Below, piece after piece: positions 20,336 through 32,606 of a stretch of 64,000 nucleotides of DNA. The position numbers and the translations under genes are program-made. This DNA comes from Ailurus styani. Lineage: Eukaryota; Chordata; Mammalia; Carnivora; Ailuridae. Location: the NCBI GenBank assembly GCA_002007465.1, contig LNAC01000272.1:1390527-1454526 (forward strand), given 5' to 3'. A model generated the notes under the pieces. That model had not been told where the DNA came from. It searched no databases and saw only the letters and a program-made list of their open reading frames with translations. The first letter of the stretch is position 1. Every line of letters starts with the position of its first letter.

Positions 20336-20361
20336 CGCGCGCGCGCATGTGTGCATGTGAG
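20292..20361 (+). repeat. (TG)n-(CG)n alternating purine-pyrimidine tract
   Basis: About 20 TG units pass into GCGTGCGCGCGCGCGCATGT and then GTGCATGTGAGTG. Nearly 70 bp of strict alternation including a CG core; a strong Z-DNA candidate. Confidence 0.95.
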
Positions 20362-20364
20362 TGA

Positions 20365-22005
20365 CTGAGTTTTGACCCAGTTCCCTGTACTACGAAGACC
20401 AAGAATTGGCACCCAGCCATGGACGCATTTTTCTGGGCAGGACATGTCTCAGTACCACTGTGCTCCCCTTCCCTCCAGCAAACCCCAGGTGGGGCACAGA
20501 GCCAGGCTCCTGAGACCCACACAAAGAGTTGAGGAGAGCCCATGATACAGGAATTAATTTGAATTGCACAGTCAAGGGCATCTGGCTCGAAGGGGGTTGT
20601 TTTTGTATCTCCTTCACCCATACCTCTGGGGGAGAAAATCAACTCCCATTTCAGTCTCTGACTGGTGCCCAACGCACTGTGAAGGGGCCCTCCAGACTCT
20701 TGGCTCGAAGAGATGGTGTGGGGATGGACAGAGAGACTCCTGGGAGGAAAACCCCTTGGGATGAAGTCCGGGAGGAGAGACCGTGAGTCATGCCATCCCC
20801 ATCGCCCAGCAAGGGAACTGGCAGAGAGAAGACATCAGCATATGTTTGTAGACTGATCAGATGAATTAGTTAATTAACTAGAGGGTGAATGCCTCTTTGC
20901 ACATGGGGTTCCTGCTGGGCTCCATCCGGGTTTTCTCACTGGCTTCCCCAGGCTGCAGGTTCCAGGCACAGGGAACCAGGGACTGGGAGGGGGGCTGATG
21001 GCCATGGTCCTTGACTTTCAGCTGCAGTTCTGATCATCCACTGGGCACTGAGGCACAGGTGCGCCCCTGAGGGGAATATGCTTACAGACCAGTTCCAGAG
21101 ATACACAAACGGGCTCAGCTTGACACCCCAAAAGCCCAGGGACAACAGCAAAGGAGGAGCCTGCTCGGATGACCTCATCAGTCCCAGGGCTCTGCTCTGA
21201 TGGGGCCATCTCTGAACCATCCCATAGAGAGCCCTAAGGTGCTTCTTGGGGAGGAAGGGCTATTGATGACTGGGCACATTTTGTGGGTTTGGCTGGCTTC
21301 AGGTATTAAGTGGATCATATTTGTGGCTGCCCTTTTCATTTGGGATGATGGCTTGATCAGTTCTGAGATGTGGTATCTAGAAAGAAACCTGCTGTGCCTG
21401 AAGGAACAGGGTAGAGGGGAGGTTGGCTGTATGCTGGGGGAAGGGAACCATCTGGAACTTAGAGGAAGGGTAAGGGACAAGTATCCCCTTGGGTTGGCTC
21501 CTGCCTAGCAGGTGGATAAAGAATGCCCTGGCCATCATTGCCAGATGCCCCAGGGAGCTCTGGAACTTTCCTTGTCAGTGAACCTGGCTTTGAGATTGGA
21601 ATGCAAAGTGGCTTGGAGACACTGACCATCTTGGAAGGGACTGATTTCAAAGGAGGCTAGGAGGAGTGAGCACAAGGAAATCCCTGTGCAGTCACCTGCC
21701 TGCTGGTGACTTTGAACTCTTTGGCATACCAGAGACAGCTTGCATGGGAGAAGCAGAGGAAGGACGGGGAGATGCCTGGGTGTCCCTGAAGATCAAGCAG
21801 GAGAGTCCCACGGCCCAGAAGTACAGAGGTGGGGAGCTGGCATTTCTGCAATAGGCAGAAGGTGCCTTGGAAACTGAGATTGTCTGAACAGCCCTTAGCC
21901 AGAGCATCCTTTTCTCGCCGCCGAGAGTTGTTCCCCTGTCAAAACAATCATCTCCATACTATCTATACTCCACATCTTCTTTATAAGTAGATAGGTCTTG
22001 TAAAT
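20365..22005. other. Unique sequence
   Basis: No gene or repeat recognised. Open frames on both strands are short and unrelated. Confidence 0.45.
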
Positions 22006-22011
22006 GTATAT

Positions 22012-22056
22012 TAAATAAATATAAAAATTATATATATATATTTTTATATATGAGCA
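22012..22056. repeat. AT-rich near-palindrome
   Basis: AAATAAATATAAAAATTATA followed by TATATATATTTTTATATATG. The AAAAATTATATATATATATTTTT core can form a cruciform or hairpin. Confidence 0.6.
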
Positions 22057-22544
22057 ATAATCTTCTGTTTGTTACTCTGCTGAGATGCAGGAGTTTATCT
22101 GTTCCATCGGCCAGGGATACCGGACCTAATACCATATTGAAGGAAAATGCACGTTTTCCCCTATTCGCCATGGCCCCTCTGCTCCTTGGAGAATCACCCA
22201 CCCTTCCATCGGCGAAGAGATCCCAGCTCTTTCCTGTAACCTGGAAGGGGCTTGGAAACTTGTCGGTCAGGGACTTGAGGGGGCTGGCTGGGACCACAGC
22301 TCTGGCATTCTTCCCAGGAGCTGTGACTTTTAGTTAATTTTCCACCCAGTTTATTCATTTTTCTGACTGGGGCACGAATAAATGACTTGCTCGTTTCACC
22401 AGGTAAGTGTTTATAAAACAAACGAGGTAAGATTTGTTAGGCAGCTTGCAGACTTTGAGAACACAGTGCGAGTCTTTTGGTTTCATTCTTGTCAAGGGCA
22501 AGGACCTTCCAGAAGCACCAACGTCCCTGTATATTGGGCCATGA

Positions 22545-22655
22545 ATAAAACGATTTGATCGCCCTCACATTTCTTGTTCCCATCCGTAAAAGGAGGGTAA
22601 ATAATCTGTCTTCTCACATACTACTTAGGAGGAGTCAATGAAATAAGAATTCAGG
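22545..22655 (+). mobile_element. MIR fragment
   Basis: TTCTTGTTCCCATCCGTAAA, AGGAGGGTAAATAATCTG, then GGAGGAGTCAATGAAATAAG matches the MIR right half. Decayed. Confidence 0.55.
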
Positions 22656-22659
22656 GTGA

Positions 22660-24690
22660 GGGTGGCCCCTATTAGCTTCTCAGTTAAATGCTCGTTTTGG
22701 AATGTCCGTCTTACTCTGTTCTGTCCAGGACATGGATGGGTGGGTGAAAATGGATATGACACTCTCCGTGTCAAGGAGTACTTGGAAGTGGAAACAGGGA
22801 ACTGAGCATCATTCGGCTCCCCATGTACCTGCTCCTGCCTCGTAGCCTGTGCTCTGACCCGGGCGCGGAGGGTACCTTGCTGCCCCATTGCCCTGGCCAG
22901 CTTCGCTGCTCGCAGGCTTCTGTCCACGTGCCTGCTTTCCCCTTCGCTCTTACTTCCCTTTCTCCTTCCCCAAGCTGCCACCTCGATGCTACTACCTTCT
23001 TCTTTGTTCCCACCCTGCCTCGGCACTGATGTGGTCACCCTGGACTTGTCCCGTCTTTACTTCTGGTCCGTGCTCTCTGCTGCCATTCCAGAAAGACGCC
23101 CTCTGCTCCGAAAGTGCTGGTTTTTGACCATGCAGCCAGCCTCCAGCTTCTCCCACACAGTGCTGTCTGTCTGCCTGGAGGGAGGAGGTCTGTCTGGAAG
23201 CTGTCGGGGGAATGCATTTGGAGAGAAGCGGTTGGACCTTTCGCGGATCCAGAGTGCTGGTCCTGTGCGGGATCGAGGAGGGGAAACAGCTTTTTATGAC
23301 TCATATTGTGCGAGGCCGAACAAAAATACAATCTCTAGCATTTAGGTATCAATCCTGTTGGGGAATGCTGTTCCTTACAAAGAAGTACACCTAACTGTGA
23401 TTTATGTACAAAAATCTTACTATCATCAATAGAAGTAAGATCCCATTTTGATCCTTCTGGGAGGCAATTCTTTCTAAATTCTGTTACACATCCTAGATCA
23501 GAGCATCAAGTTCAATAACCAGCATTTATGTGAAGAGGAAGGCGGACGGTGCCCAGGCCTCGCCCCCAACAGCCCACAGTCTGTGTTATAAATCTGGCTC
23601 CAATTAAATTTAATTACGAGAGCCTCTCAATGCCACACTTCAGTCCACATCGAGAAAATACGAGATTTTATCCTGTTTATTTTGTAATTCAGGGAGGACT
23701 GATAATAAAGAATGCAAGGCATTCTCAGTTCCTTATTCTGCTGTAAAGTAGCGATTATCTTCCAATTTTCTTTCTTTCTCTGTTCCATCTCTCAGCTCCT
23801 TTAACTCGGGGTAAGATGGCAGTGTATCATATATACATATCAAATTACTGTCTCCATTTTGCCACACCTCCATTCTGGTTTGATTGGAAATCAGAAAGGG
23901 ATATAAAATAGGGGAGGGTCTGCCTCAGACAAGAGGCCACCCACAGACCACACACTGGGGGAGCTTCTGCCCAGCCCAGCCCAGTCCAGAGAGGCCCAGA
24001 TCGAAGTGGGGGCACTGACCTCTCTCCTGTGGCTGCCCTTCAGGGGGACAGAGGTGCTAAAGGAGGCAAGGAAGCAAGCTGGTTTGGAAAGCAGAAGGAT
24101 GGGCCATGGGACGGAATGGACGTATCATTCCTCGAACCCCCTTTTCCTACTGGACTCATAGCCGCTGAGTAACTGAGTCCCATGTGGCCTTCACCACACT
24201 GCCAAGGCGCTGCAGCCCTGCAATGAAGCCAGGGGACAGCTATACTGTGTATCCGGAGGGGAGGCTGGGGCCAACCCTAGCTTGTTTCTTTTGGGCTTGA
24301 CCTTGACCCACAGGAGCTGTGATGGTGTTTCTCTACCACCACTGTCTTCAGTACCTCTCTGTCCTATGTGAGTGATAGCTAATCTGGGGCCAGAAGTGAG
24401 ATCCCTGACTTGATCATGTCACTGAGTTTCAGCCAGCCTGTTGGCCTCTGCGCAGGTCCTGTGTCTTAGTGTGACAAGGGATAGCCCTTCCTTGCTCTGC
24501 TGGGTTGAAGCTCCTGTTTTCTGAACCTCATTTCTTCTGACCAGTCAGTTACTTGAACTTCTGAAGGCATCGTTCCATCTAAAGAACAGGGTGTTCTATT
24601 GTCATAGGTCACCCAGGATCACTGAAGAGGATCCTGTTTAATTTTTATTTCTTTTTAAGTGACCTGCTTTTCCTTCTCTAGCGCTGAGGA
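22660..24690. other. Unique sequence with a candidate conserved element
   Basis: No gene recognised. 23280-23760 is repeat-free and AT-rich with homeodomain-like TAAT clusters; see the separate finding. Confidence 0.45.
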
Positions 24691-24699
24691 CTTTTAGGG

Positions 24700-24800
24700 G
24701 ATGTGTCTGGGTTTGAATCCTTTCTCCAACATCCAGCTCTTTGAGAAGTCATTTAATCTGAAGCCGGGTGTTCTCTTTAGCTGAGGAAATTTTCTTTCAT
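24700..24800 (+). mobile_element. Possible MIR fragment
   Basis: GTCTGGGTTTGAATCCTTTC, then a GAGAAGTCATTTAATCTGAA block and GAGGAAATTTTC resembles MIR. Weak. Confidence 0.4.
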
Positions 24801-26225
24801 TTTGGAAGAGGATTCTCCCTGTGCTAGTGCATTTTTCTGGAGTTTATATGTTGATTATTTGACCTTCTAGATTGGATGCAGCCATGTGGGAGGGTTTTTT
24901 ACTTTTAAACTTCTTACTTCCTCTAAAGCTTGCTCTTGTTGGTTGGTTGTGGTTCTTTGTCAATCCCATCAGGCCTTTTGAGGAGGAGGTAGTGGCTGAA
25001 ATACATGGGATTTTCTGTAAGGAAGGAAAACAAAGAGGCCCAGGCAGAGACCCCAGGGCTTCAGCTGGGTGGCCGGCTGCTGCGTGTTTCTCACATGAAG
25101 GCTCTCCTGGAGGATGCCAGCATGGGGTGAAGGACAGTTTCAGTGGCCGAGTCTCCTTCAAGGAGGAGCAGGAGTCAAGACTCTGTCTCAGAACTTCAAC
25201 AGAAAAGTTGTTCAAACAGAGTTCAAACAGAAAAAAGTAGGAGACGTGGTAGCTTCACATGTTAGCCAAGCTGAGGAAACCACGAGAGATGTGTGCAAGA
25301 AAAAAGTAGGCCAATGGGACAACCTTGCTGAAGCAGAGACATGAGGGAGCCAGAACCCCTCAACAGAGGGACATGGCTAGGGAGAACTCACCCGGATCCT
25401 TCTGTCCACAGAGCAGACAGTACAGAGTGTATTTGGATCTCCTTGATAGTGGTCTCCATTCAGTGACATTAGAGACATTTCAATGTACCGTTTTCCTCAT
25501 CTACGCAGATGGCACCGACATGTGGGGCCCAGGAGAAGGTGAAAAGGGAAAAGACAGTGCAGCTGACCTCAGAGACCAGGACAGGTCTGAAGAAGGTGAG
25601 AGCCAGGACCTTACCTGAAGGTTGAAATCCTCAGGAGGTTAAGGGGACCCATGCTGTGAGTTGAGAGAAGGGCAGGATTCTAGTGGGAAATGGGAGGCTA
25701 GCTGGAGGAGGGCTCTGGAAAGCCAGTCTTGTCTGGGAGGAAGGTGTGCTATGGTACCAGGGTGAGGGGCCAGAGCTGAGAGAGGGCACAGGGAATTTGA
25801 AGAGATACAAGTAATGGGTACAATTCCTCTTAACTAGGTGTTCCCATGTTACCCTTTCTTCTAAGAAATTCACACAGAGAGAAAATATTTTCAACCACAG
25901 AGAAGAGAGCACCCACAAAAGTAGCGGAGAGTCTTTCATTCATGACCAAACAATGTTCAAGGCAACCAGGGTCTGAGGCAACAGGTTTTGTTTTACAGGA
26001 GATCTTATGGATTATCTTCTTGAGTTATAGCCAGTGCTCTGAGGAGACAAAGAGACTATGTTCTAGATATGGGAATGTTCCAGAATGGGAATTGGTAGGA
26101 AAATACCTTGGGTGTTTCTCTCTGAGAAGAGATTATAGTGACTTGAGGGGCTAATGGGAAAAGAAGGGAAGCCAGTTTGGACGAGAGAGAAGAAAGCCTT
26201 GATGATTAGCTGAAGAGGATTGCAG
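24801..26225. other. Unassigned sequence
   Basis: Purine-rich in parts. No gene or confident repeat. Confidence 0.45.
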
Positions 26226-26227
26226 GG

Positions 26228-26695
26228 TATATAAGCTTCCTATTGCTGCTGCAACAAATTGCAGAAATGTAGTGGCTGAGAATAACCAAAAGGTTATCTT
26301 ACAGTTGTAGAGGTTAAAAGTTGGAAAATAGGTCTCATGGGCTAAAATCAAGCTGTTGGCAGGGCTTCACTCCCTTTGAAGATTCTAGAGAGTCTTTTCC
26401 TTGCCACTAACCTTGTAGAGATTATTTGTATTCCTGGGCTCAATCTCCCCTTCCACCAATGGCATTCCTCCGACCTGTGATTCTATTGTCCTATCTCCTC
26501 CTCTTGCTCTGACCCTTATGATTACTTTGGGTCCACCCAGATAATCCAGGATGAGCTCCTTATCTCAAGATACTTCACTTAATCATGTCTGCCAAGTCTC
26601 TTTTTGCTATGTAATGTAACATGTTCACGGGTTCCTGGGACTCAGAATGTGGATGTGTTCAGGGCAGAGGGGACATTATTCTGTCTACCACACAG
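26228..26695 (-). mobile_element. MaLR-type LTR, minus strand
   Basis: Reversed LTR with the TATTGCTGCTGCAACAAATT, GTAGTGGCTGAGAATAACCA, AAATCAAGCTGTTGGCAGGG, GGGTCCACCCAGATAATCCA and ACATTATTCTGTCTACCACA blocks. Nearly full-length and diverged. No internal sequence attached. Confidence 0.75.
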
Positions 26696-26699
26696 GGTT

Positions 26700-28810
26700 A
26701 AGATAGGAATTTTGAGAAAGAATGGGGGAGAGAAGCATGCTTACTTACAGAAGGGAAAGTGCCGGGAGAGAGACATAGATTTCAGATATAGGGCAGGGAG
26801 GTAAAGACTGATGAAGAATGTTTCTAAGGAAATGGAGGGGGTGATGTCAAAGGCACTGGTGTGGAGAATAGTCATGAACAGGAAGAATGAAATGCAGTAA
26901 AGATGAGTGATGGGTGCAGAAATGATGTGATTGGTGGTTGGATGGAAGGAAGCAATTTTCTTAATGGAATTGGAGATGAGGTTCTCAGAGAGAGTGGGGG
27001 CAGAGTTAAGATGAAGGCTGGTGAGCAGTATGTAGGGGGATCAAGCAACCCCCCCCATCTGTGAGCAAATTCTCTGTGGCCAGTGCTTTCTTCCCTATTT
27101 TGTCTTTCTTCCAACTCTGCCTCCGTCCCAGCAGGGGCTCCCACACTCAATACTTTGCAGCTTCAAGCTGCCTCTGGTTCTAGTGAGTAAAAGAAGAGAG
27201 AAAAGTTGAGTCAGGGAGACTCAGAGGTTGATTCTGGAAGAACTCATTGTGAGGAGATATTTGCCAAGCCTGTCAAATATAATATTGTGTTCCGGAGACC
27301 ACTTACAGCTTTATAGGATTCAAACACCTTTTCTGTGGGAATGCTGCATGAGTGCCACACAGAGAAAATGAGATGGTGAACACCAATTTTTTCCATCCCT
27401 ATTCATGGTCATCCATAGACTCTAAGGCAGAAGAACCCAGAGGTTGGAGACCCAGTGTGCTGTGGATTAAAAAAAAAAAGAAAAAAAAGAAAAAAAAAGA
27501 GTATGATGAGTCAGACCAGAGGAAACCACACCTGTTACGTGCTTGTGGAGAAGCTGGATCAAGGTATCTCACCTTGCTGACTCGGTCTTTCTAGACCTGG
27601 GAACCACCATGGCAGTGTGGGCTCTAGGAGAGGATACCTCCCTGGATGGGGAGTCTTTGCTGGGAAGTGCATTGTAGATCCAGAAATGGCGCATGGTTGA
27701 ACTCTCTTCAGTGGCTGTCTTAGGGCTGCCTGACTGCCTCTGAGATTTGAACCTAGAAGATGAGGTCCCAGCAGTGGTCAAAGCAGGAAATACATGAAAC
27801 TGGAAGAGACAAGGGACGGGAGACTACTTGGGTCTCAGGAATGTGTGGTTTTGGGGACGAAGTTGGCTTACAGGGAAGAAAGGAAAAGCTTGGGCCACTG
27901 CTTAACATAAAGCCAGAGGCTCTGGGCAGCCCTGAGGGTACCAGGGTCAGTGACTTCCTTCTTCTGGATGAGATGTAAGGTGACACAGGACAGTCACACA
28001 GCTACATGGATGAAGGGATAGAAAGGGTTCTAGAAGTAAACATATGTCAGTCTGATGCCATTTTCTGTTTTTGGTGTTCTTTGTTTGTTTTCATGAGAGT
28101 TAAAGACTCTTGACATGGCAGGAGAGAGCAGGAGGGAAAGTGAAACCTTCTGAAGTGTCCATGACAACTCAAGTATGCAGAAGAGCCTGGAATTCCAAGG
28201 GTGGACAAGGGTTGTCTTGGGGACTCCAGCTGGGGCACTTGGCCAGATCATAGAATGTATATTTTTTCCTGTAAGGCCAGGCCATTCATTAATGTGCTCC
28301 ATTTTTTAATCTTGAAACAAGGAGTAGGAAACGGGAGTGGCTGTTCCAGAAATGACTTGGTAGTAGCACATCTGTTGTCATTATTCTTGCAGTATGACAT
28401 CTACCACACTGCCTTGACCATATGCTTGCTGTATCACTGAGGATTTATTAAGTACGGCACAATTATTTTTGGTAATTGAGTGTTTCAGGAACCATACGTT
28501 GTCATCTTAAAGGGGCCAAACGTTTGACATGGTGGAACATCTGTCTTTCAAGATATCTGGAGGTCTGGACAGCAGGCAAGGGAGAGCAAGCACTTACGAT
28601 TGGTCATTAAGAGAATAATCCTAGTGTTTCAAACAAAACAAAACAAACGTCAATGTGTTATTCTCTGTTCAGTTTGTACTCATGCAGCCTTCACTCCCTG
28701 TGGCAGAGATCTCCCCTCTTTGCTGTCAACTTCAAACAGACACGACTCCCAGAAGATCTCCAGCTTTGCCCTTCACAACCTATGATGGACAAGTGAGTGG
28801 AGGGCTGACA
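26700..28810. other. Unassigned sequence with an A-rich tract
   Basis: 26700-27060 is purine-rich (GAGAGAGTGGGGGCAGAG type) and could be decayed L2. 27469-27499 is A-rich with G interruptions. No gene recognised. Confidence 0.4.
27469..27499 (+). repeat. A-rich low-complexity tract
   Basis: Thirty-one bases of A runs interrupted by three Gs. It could be the tail of a lost retroposed sequence, but no body is recognised upstream. Confidence 0.85.
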
Positions 28811-28819
28811 GTTGGAGGG

Positions 28820-29010
28820 GCTCACAGCCAGAAGATCTGGATTCACGTTCCAGATCTTTCTCTCAAGCTTTGGGGACTTGCATCATCTCTAATCTGAGAC
28901 ACATTTTCTTCGTCTGAATACTGCAGATCATCATTATACTTTCCTCAGGAAGTAACGCAGGTGACAACACTTACTCACTCGTAGAGGGCTATGCACGTTT
29001 TTGTGATGGA
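28820..29010 (+). mobile_element. Probable MIR
   Basis: CAGAAGATCTGGATTCACGT, then GGGGACTTGCATCATCTCTA, a TTTTCTTCGTCTGAATACTG block and ACTTACTCACTCGTAG follow the MIR order loosely. Confidence 0.5.
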
Positions 29011-30445
29011 TTTTCCAGGAGTGTCTCTAAAACTGCTTGACCTGTGCACATTCACAGTCTCTGTAAATATTCTCTTGGGTTGAAATGTCTCTTTCAAGCT
29101 ACAAGGAAGGCTTCCCAAATCCTGAGCCTCTAAACTTTAATAAAAGAGGTCTTCACTCAATGAGTGACTCTTGTCAGCTCACACATGTACACACAAACCC
29201 TTCAAATGCTAAATTAGCAAGAAAGTAGAACTCCTTGGAAGCCCAAAGGCAAGAAAATGCAGGAATTAAGAGTTATCAGGACAAAACAATCATTAACCAT
29301 TTAAGTAAAATAACACCTGATTTAAATAAAGGCAAGGAGAAAACCTGAAATACTGGACATACACCGTGTTGGTCAGGATGGGATTACTCAGAGTTCAAAT
29401 ACACCTTGATCTCTTCAGGAGGTGGGGTATTGATCAGCATAAGATTTTACTAAGTTACATGTGGATATTACAAGTTCTAGAGAAACCACCTCAAGGTAGG
29501 TATTGAGGGAAAAACTTTCAACAGAGTAAAGAAAAAAAAAAAACGAGGAAAAAGAAACTTGACTCTTCTACAACACAGCAAGAAAGGAATAATAATAATA
29601 AATAAATAAAAGAAAGTGAAGGAGCAGGGAAAGTATAAAGCACACATAAAATGGTAGAAATTAATCTTATCATTAGTTTCCATATATATGAATGACACAA
29701 ACCATCCAGTTATAAGATAAATATTGTCATCTGGGCTTTAAAGAACAGATCGGCCATTATTTGTGTAAAAGACACAGTTGAAAAGCAAAGGAATGGAAAA
29801 AGATATTCCAGGTAAACCTGAACCATGTAAAGGGACAGCTCCTTTAGACAAACCATAACCAGGTGTAACCATAGCAGACAAAATAGATATTCAGGTAAAA
29901 ATGTCACCAGAGACACAGATCAACACCCGACGATGACATTGTTCCAGTCACAAGAAGATGTCACAATTCTGATCTCACACACCTGTGATGATACAGCCTC
30001 AAGATATGTCAAATGAAACTTGACAGAACTACACATTGCAGGAAATAAACCTGCCACCATCGTGGGGGATTTGAGCACACTTCTCCAGGAGTAGGTACAA
30101 CAAATTTAAAACTCAGGAAGGGCTGAACCACATGATGGATGGAACTTGTGTGTCTAAGACCCTGTATCCCACAGCTGCAGCAATCACACTCTTCTCAAGC
30201 ACACGCAGAGTGTTTAGGAGAACTGACCCCACGTCACGCCAGAGCCGTCATCTATCACAACTTCGTGCTGTGACGGGAGTGTTCTGTATTTGCAGTCTGG
30301 TATGGTGGCCGCTGACCAACAGAAATACAGCCAGTGCAATAAAGAAACCGGATTTTAAATTTTATTCAATTTTAACGGGTTTATATTGTGGCTGGTGGTT
30401 AAGTATTGGACAATGGGATACTAGATCATAAAAGCCAGCACATTT

Positions 30446-30550
30446 TAAAAAATTTATTTATTTTTTATCCTTATGGTCAGTTAGCCAACATACAGTAAGT
30501 ACATCATTAGTTTTTGATGTAGTGTTCAACGATTCATTAGTTGAGTCTAA
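30446..30550 (-). mobile_element. Short carnivore L1 3'-end insertion
   Basis: TTTATTTATTTTTTATCC, then GTTAGCCAACATACAGTAAG and TCATTAGTTTTTGATGTAGT is a reversed L1 3' end of about 105 bp. Imperfect duplication: AGCCAGCACATTTT on the left (about 30434) and AGCCAGGCCATTTT on the right (about 30552). Confidence 0.75.
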
Positions 30551-31309
30551 CAGCCAGGCCATTTTTAAGGATGGGCGCCATGAGGTCACATTCTTTGACC
30601 TTAACAAAAATTAAATTCAAAAATCAGTATCGAAAGAGAACTAAAAAACCTCATCCATTTGGAAATTCAAAGCACTTCTAAAGAACTCAGAGGTCAAAGA
30701 GGAAGTCATAATGGAAAATTGAATGTATCTGGGGTTGGCCAAGAACAAGAAGGCAGAATATGTGAACTTTACTTGTAGCTAAATTTGCTAGAGGGAAACG
30801 TAAAGCCTGAAATACTTACACAAGAACAGAAGAAAGGCCTAAGTAATGACTTGAGTGATTCTAGGTAAATTAAAAAAATAAAAACAAAATAAACCCCCTG
30901 AAAGAAAATATTAAAAGACAAAAATTATTTAAATAGAAGAGGAAGGGGGACAATAAAGAGAATAAACAAAGGCAGAGTTTGTTGTTTGAAAAGATTAATA
31001 ATATTAATAATAATACTACCTTGGCAGTACTTACCAAGAAAATAAGAAAGCTCAGATAAAGCCTCCCAGAGAGAGAAAGGCAAGAGAACTATACATGCTG
31101 CAGAGATAACATGTAATGAGACACTATTACAAATAACTTTGTGCCCCATTTTTTAGAACTTAGGTATCCATGGACAAATTCCTAGAAAAATATAACTTAC
31201 CTAAGTTGACTCAAGAAAAGCAGAAGGCACAGATTGTTCTGTAACCATTAAAGAAAGTAATTTGTAGTTAAAGTTTTCCCAAAAAGAAATACTGGAGTCT
31301 AGAGTCTTT

Positions 31310-31495
31310 TTTCAAAAACACTTTTTTAAAAACAAATTTATTTGAGAAAGTGAGGGAAAGCATAAGTGGGGTGGAGGGGCAGAAGGAGAGGGAGAAGCAG
31401 GCTCCCCGCTAAGCAGAGAGCCCAACCCAGGACTCTGGGATCATGACCAGAGCAGAAGACAGATGCCTAACGGACTGAGCCACCTAGGTGCCCTT
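31310..31495 (-). mobile_element. CAN-SINE inserted in L1 ORF2
   Basis: Minus-strand SINE with a GAGAAGCAGGCTCCCCGC block and CTGAGCCACCTAGGTGCCC end. Duplication GAGTCTAGAGTCTTT (31295-31309) versus GAGTCTAGGGTCTTT (31496-31510), one mismatch. Joining the flanks restores the L1 reading order, so the L1 was there first. Confidence 0.92.
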
Positions 31496-32150
31496 GAGTC
31501 TAGGGTCTTTCAAGGCAGGTTCTAACAAACAATTCAGGGATATACAATTTCGGACTCACACAAAATATTCCATAAAGTAGAGAGAGAGAAAAAAAAAAAG
31601 GAATTTCCTTCCACTTGTTCAATGAAGCAAGTATAACACTGATATTGAAACCAGATAAGGACAGTAAGAGACAAGAAAACTTCTTCTCTGAACTGGACTA
31701 AGTGCTTGTGAACTGGACGGACAAAAAATTTAGCAAGCTGAATCTAGCAATGTGTAGAAGTGATGCTACATCATGACAAATGGGTTGTACCCCAAGAGCA
31801 TAAGAAGAGAAAGCCCATTGGTGCACGATCGCCATGTTCACAGATTCAAGTAGAAAACCCCATGACCATTTCAACAGACGCAGGAAAAACATGTGCACAA
31901 TCATTCATTTATGGTAAACTTTTAACAAAGTAGGAATGAAAGGAAACTTTTTTAACCTGTTAAAGATTATCTACGAAAAAACCCCACTGCAAAGGTGAAT
32001 GAGGAGATCTAACTCACGCCCTTAAGGGGTCACAATCTGGGGTGGATAGGCACAGAAACAGTGACAACCAGGAACCACACGATTATTTTTTAGGTCTTCT
32101 TAACAGAGAAGAAAAAAAGATCATATCAGTCAAATCAGTCTTCACCTTTT

Positions 32151-32330
32151 AACATTTGGACATGATTTTATTTTATTTTATTTATTTTAATTTAATTTTA
32201 AAAACTTGTTTATTTTTTAATTTTGGAGGGCATGATTTTAAAACCATAATTATTTTATTTTAATTTTTAAATTTATTTTTAATTAAATATTTTTTGGGGA
32301 TATGATTTTAAAACCATAATAATTTTTTTA
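32151..32330. repeat. Tandem repeat with exact 70-bp period
   Basis: CATGATTTTA occurs at 32161 and 32231 and TATGATTTTA at 32301, exactly 70 bp apart each time. Each is preceded by a T-rich then G-rich lead (CATTTGGA, TTTTGGAGGG, TTTTTGGGGA). Units 2 and 3 share AAAACCATAAT after the anchor; unit 1 has diverged there. Between anchors the sequence is almost pure A/T. Confidence 0.75.
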
Positions 32331-32462
32331 TCACTCCATATCATGTGTACAGATGACTTAAATACATCCAGGACTTTGACCATCCCTGTGCTTCAAGGAG
32401 ACTGGAGGCTCATGGATGAGGACAGAAATGTAGTGAAGGTCCGGAATGGGGGTGGGGGAGGG

Positions 32463-32606
32463 GTGGTGGTGCCTGGGTGGCTCAGTCCTTAAACATCTGC
32501 CTTTGGCTCAGGTCATGAACAGGGAACCCATTTCTCCCTTTGCCTGCTGCTCCCCCTACTTGTGCGCTTTCTCGTGCTCTCTCTCTGCCAAAAAAAAGAA
32601 AAAAAA
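32463..32606 (+). mobile_element. CAN-SINE with internal deletion removing the B box
   Basis: GTGCCTGGGTGGCTCAG (A box intact) runs to GGTCATGA, then jumps directly to ACAGGGAACCCATTTCTCCC. About 45 bp containing the B box and the GCTCCCTGCTCAGC segment are missing. CT-rich end and A-rich tail present. Flanked by GAATGGG on both sides (32444 and 32607). Confidence 0.82.
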
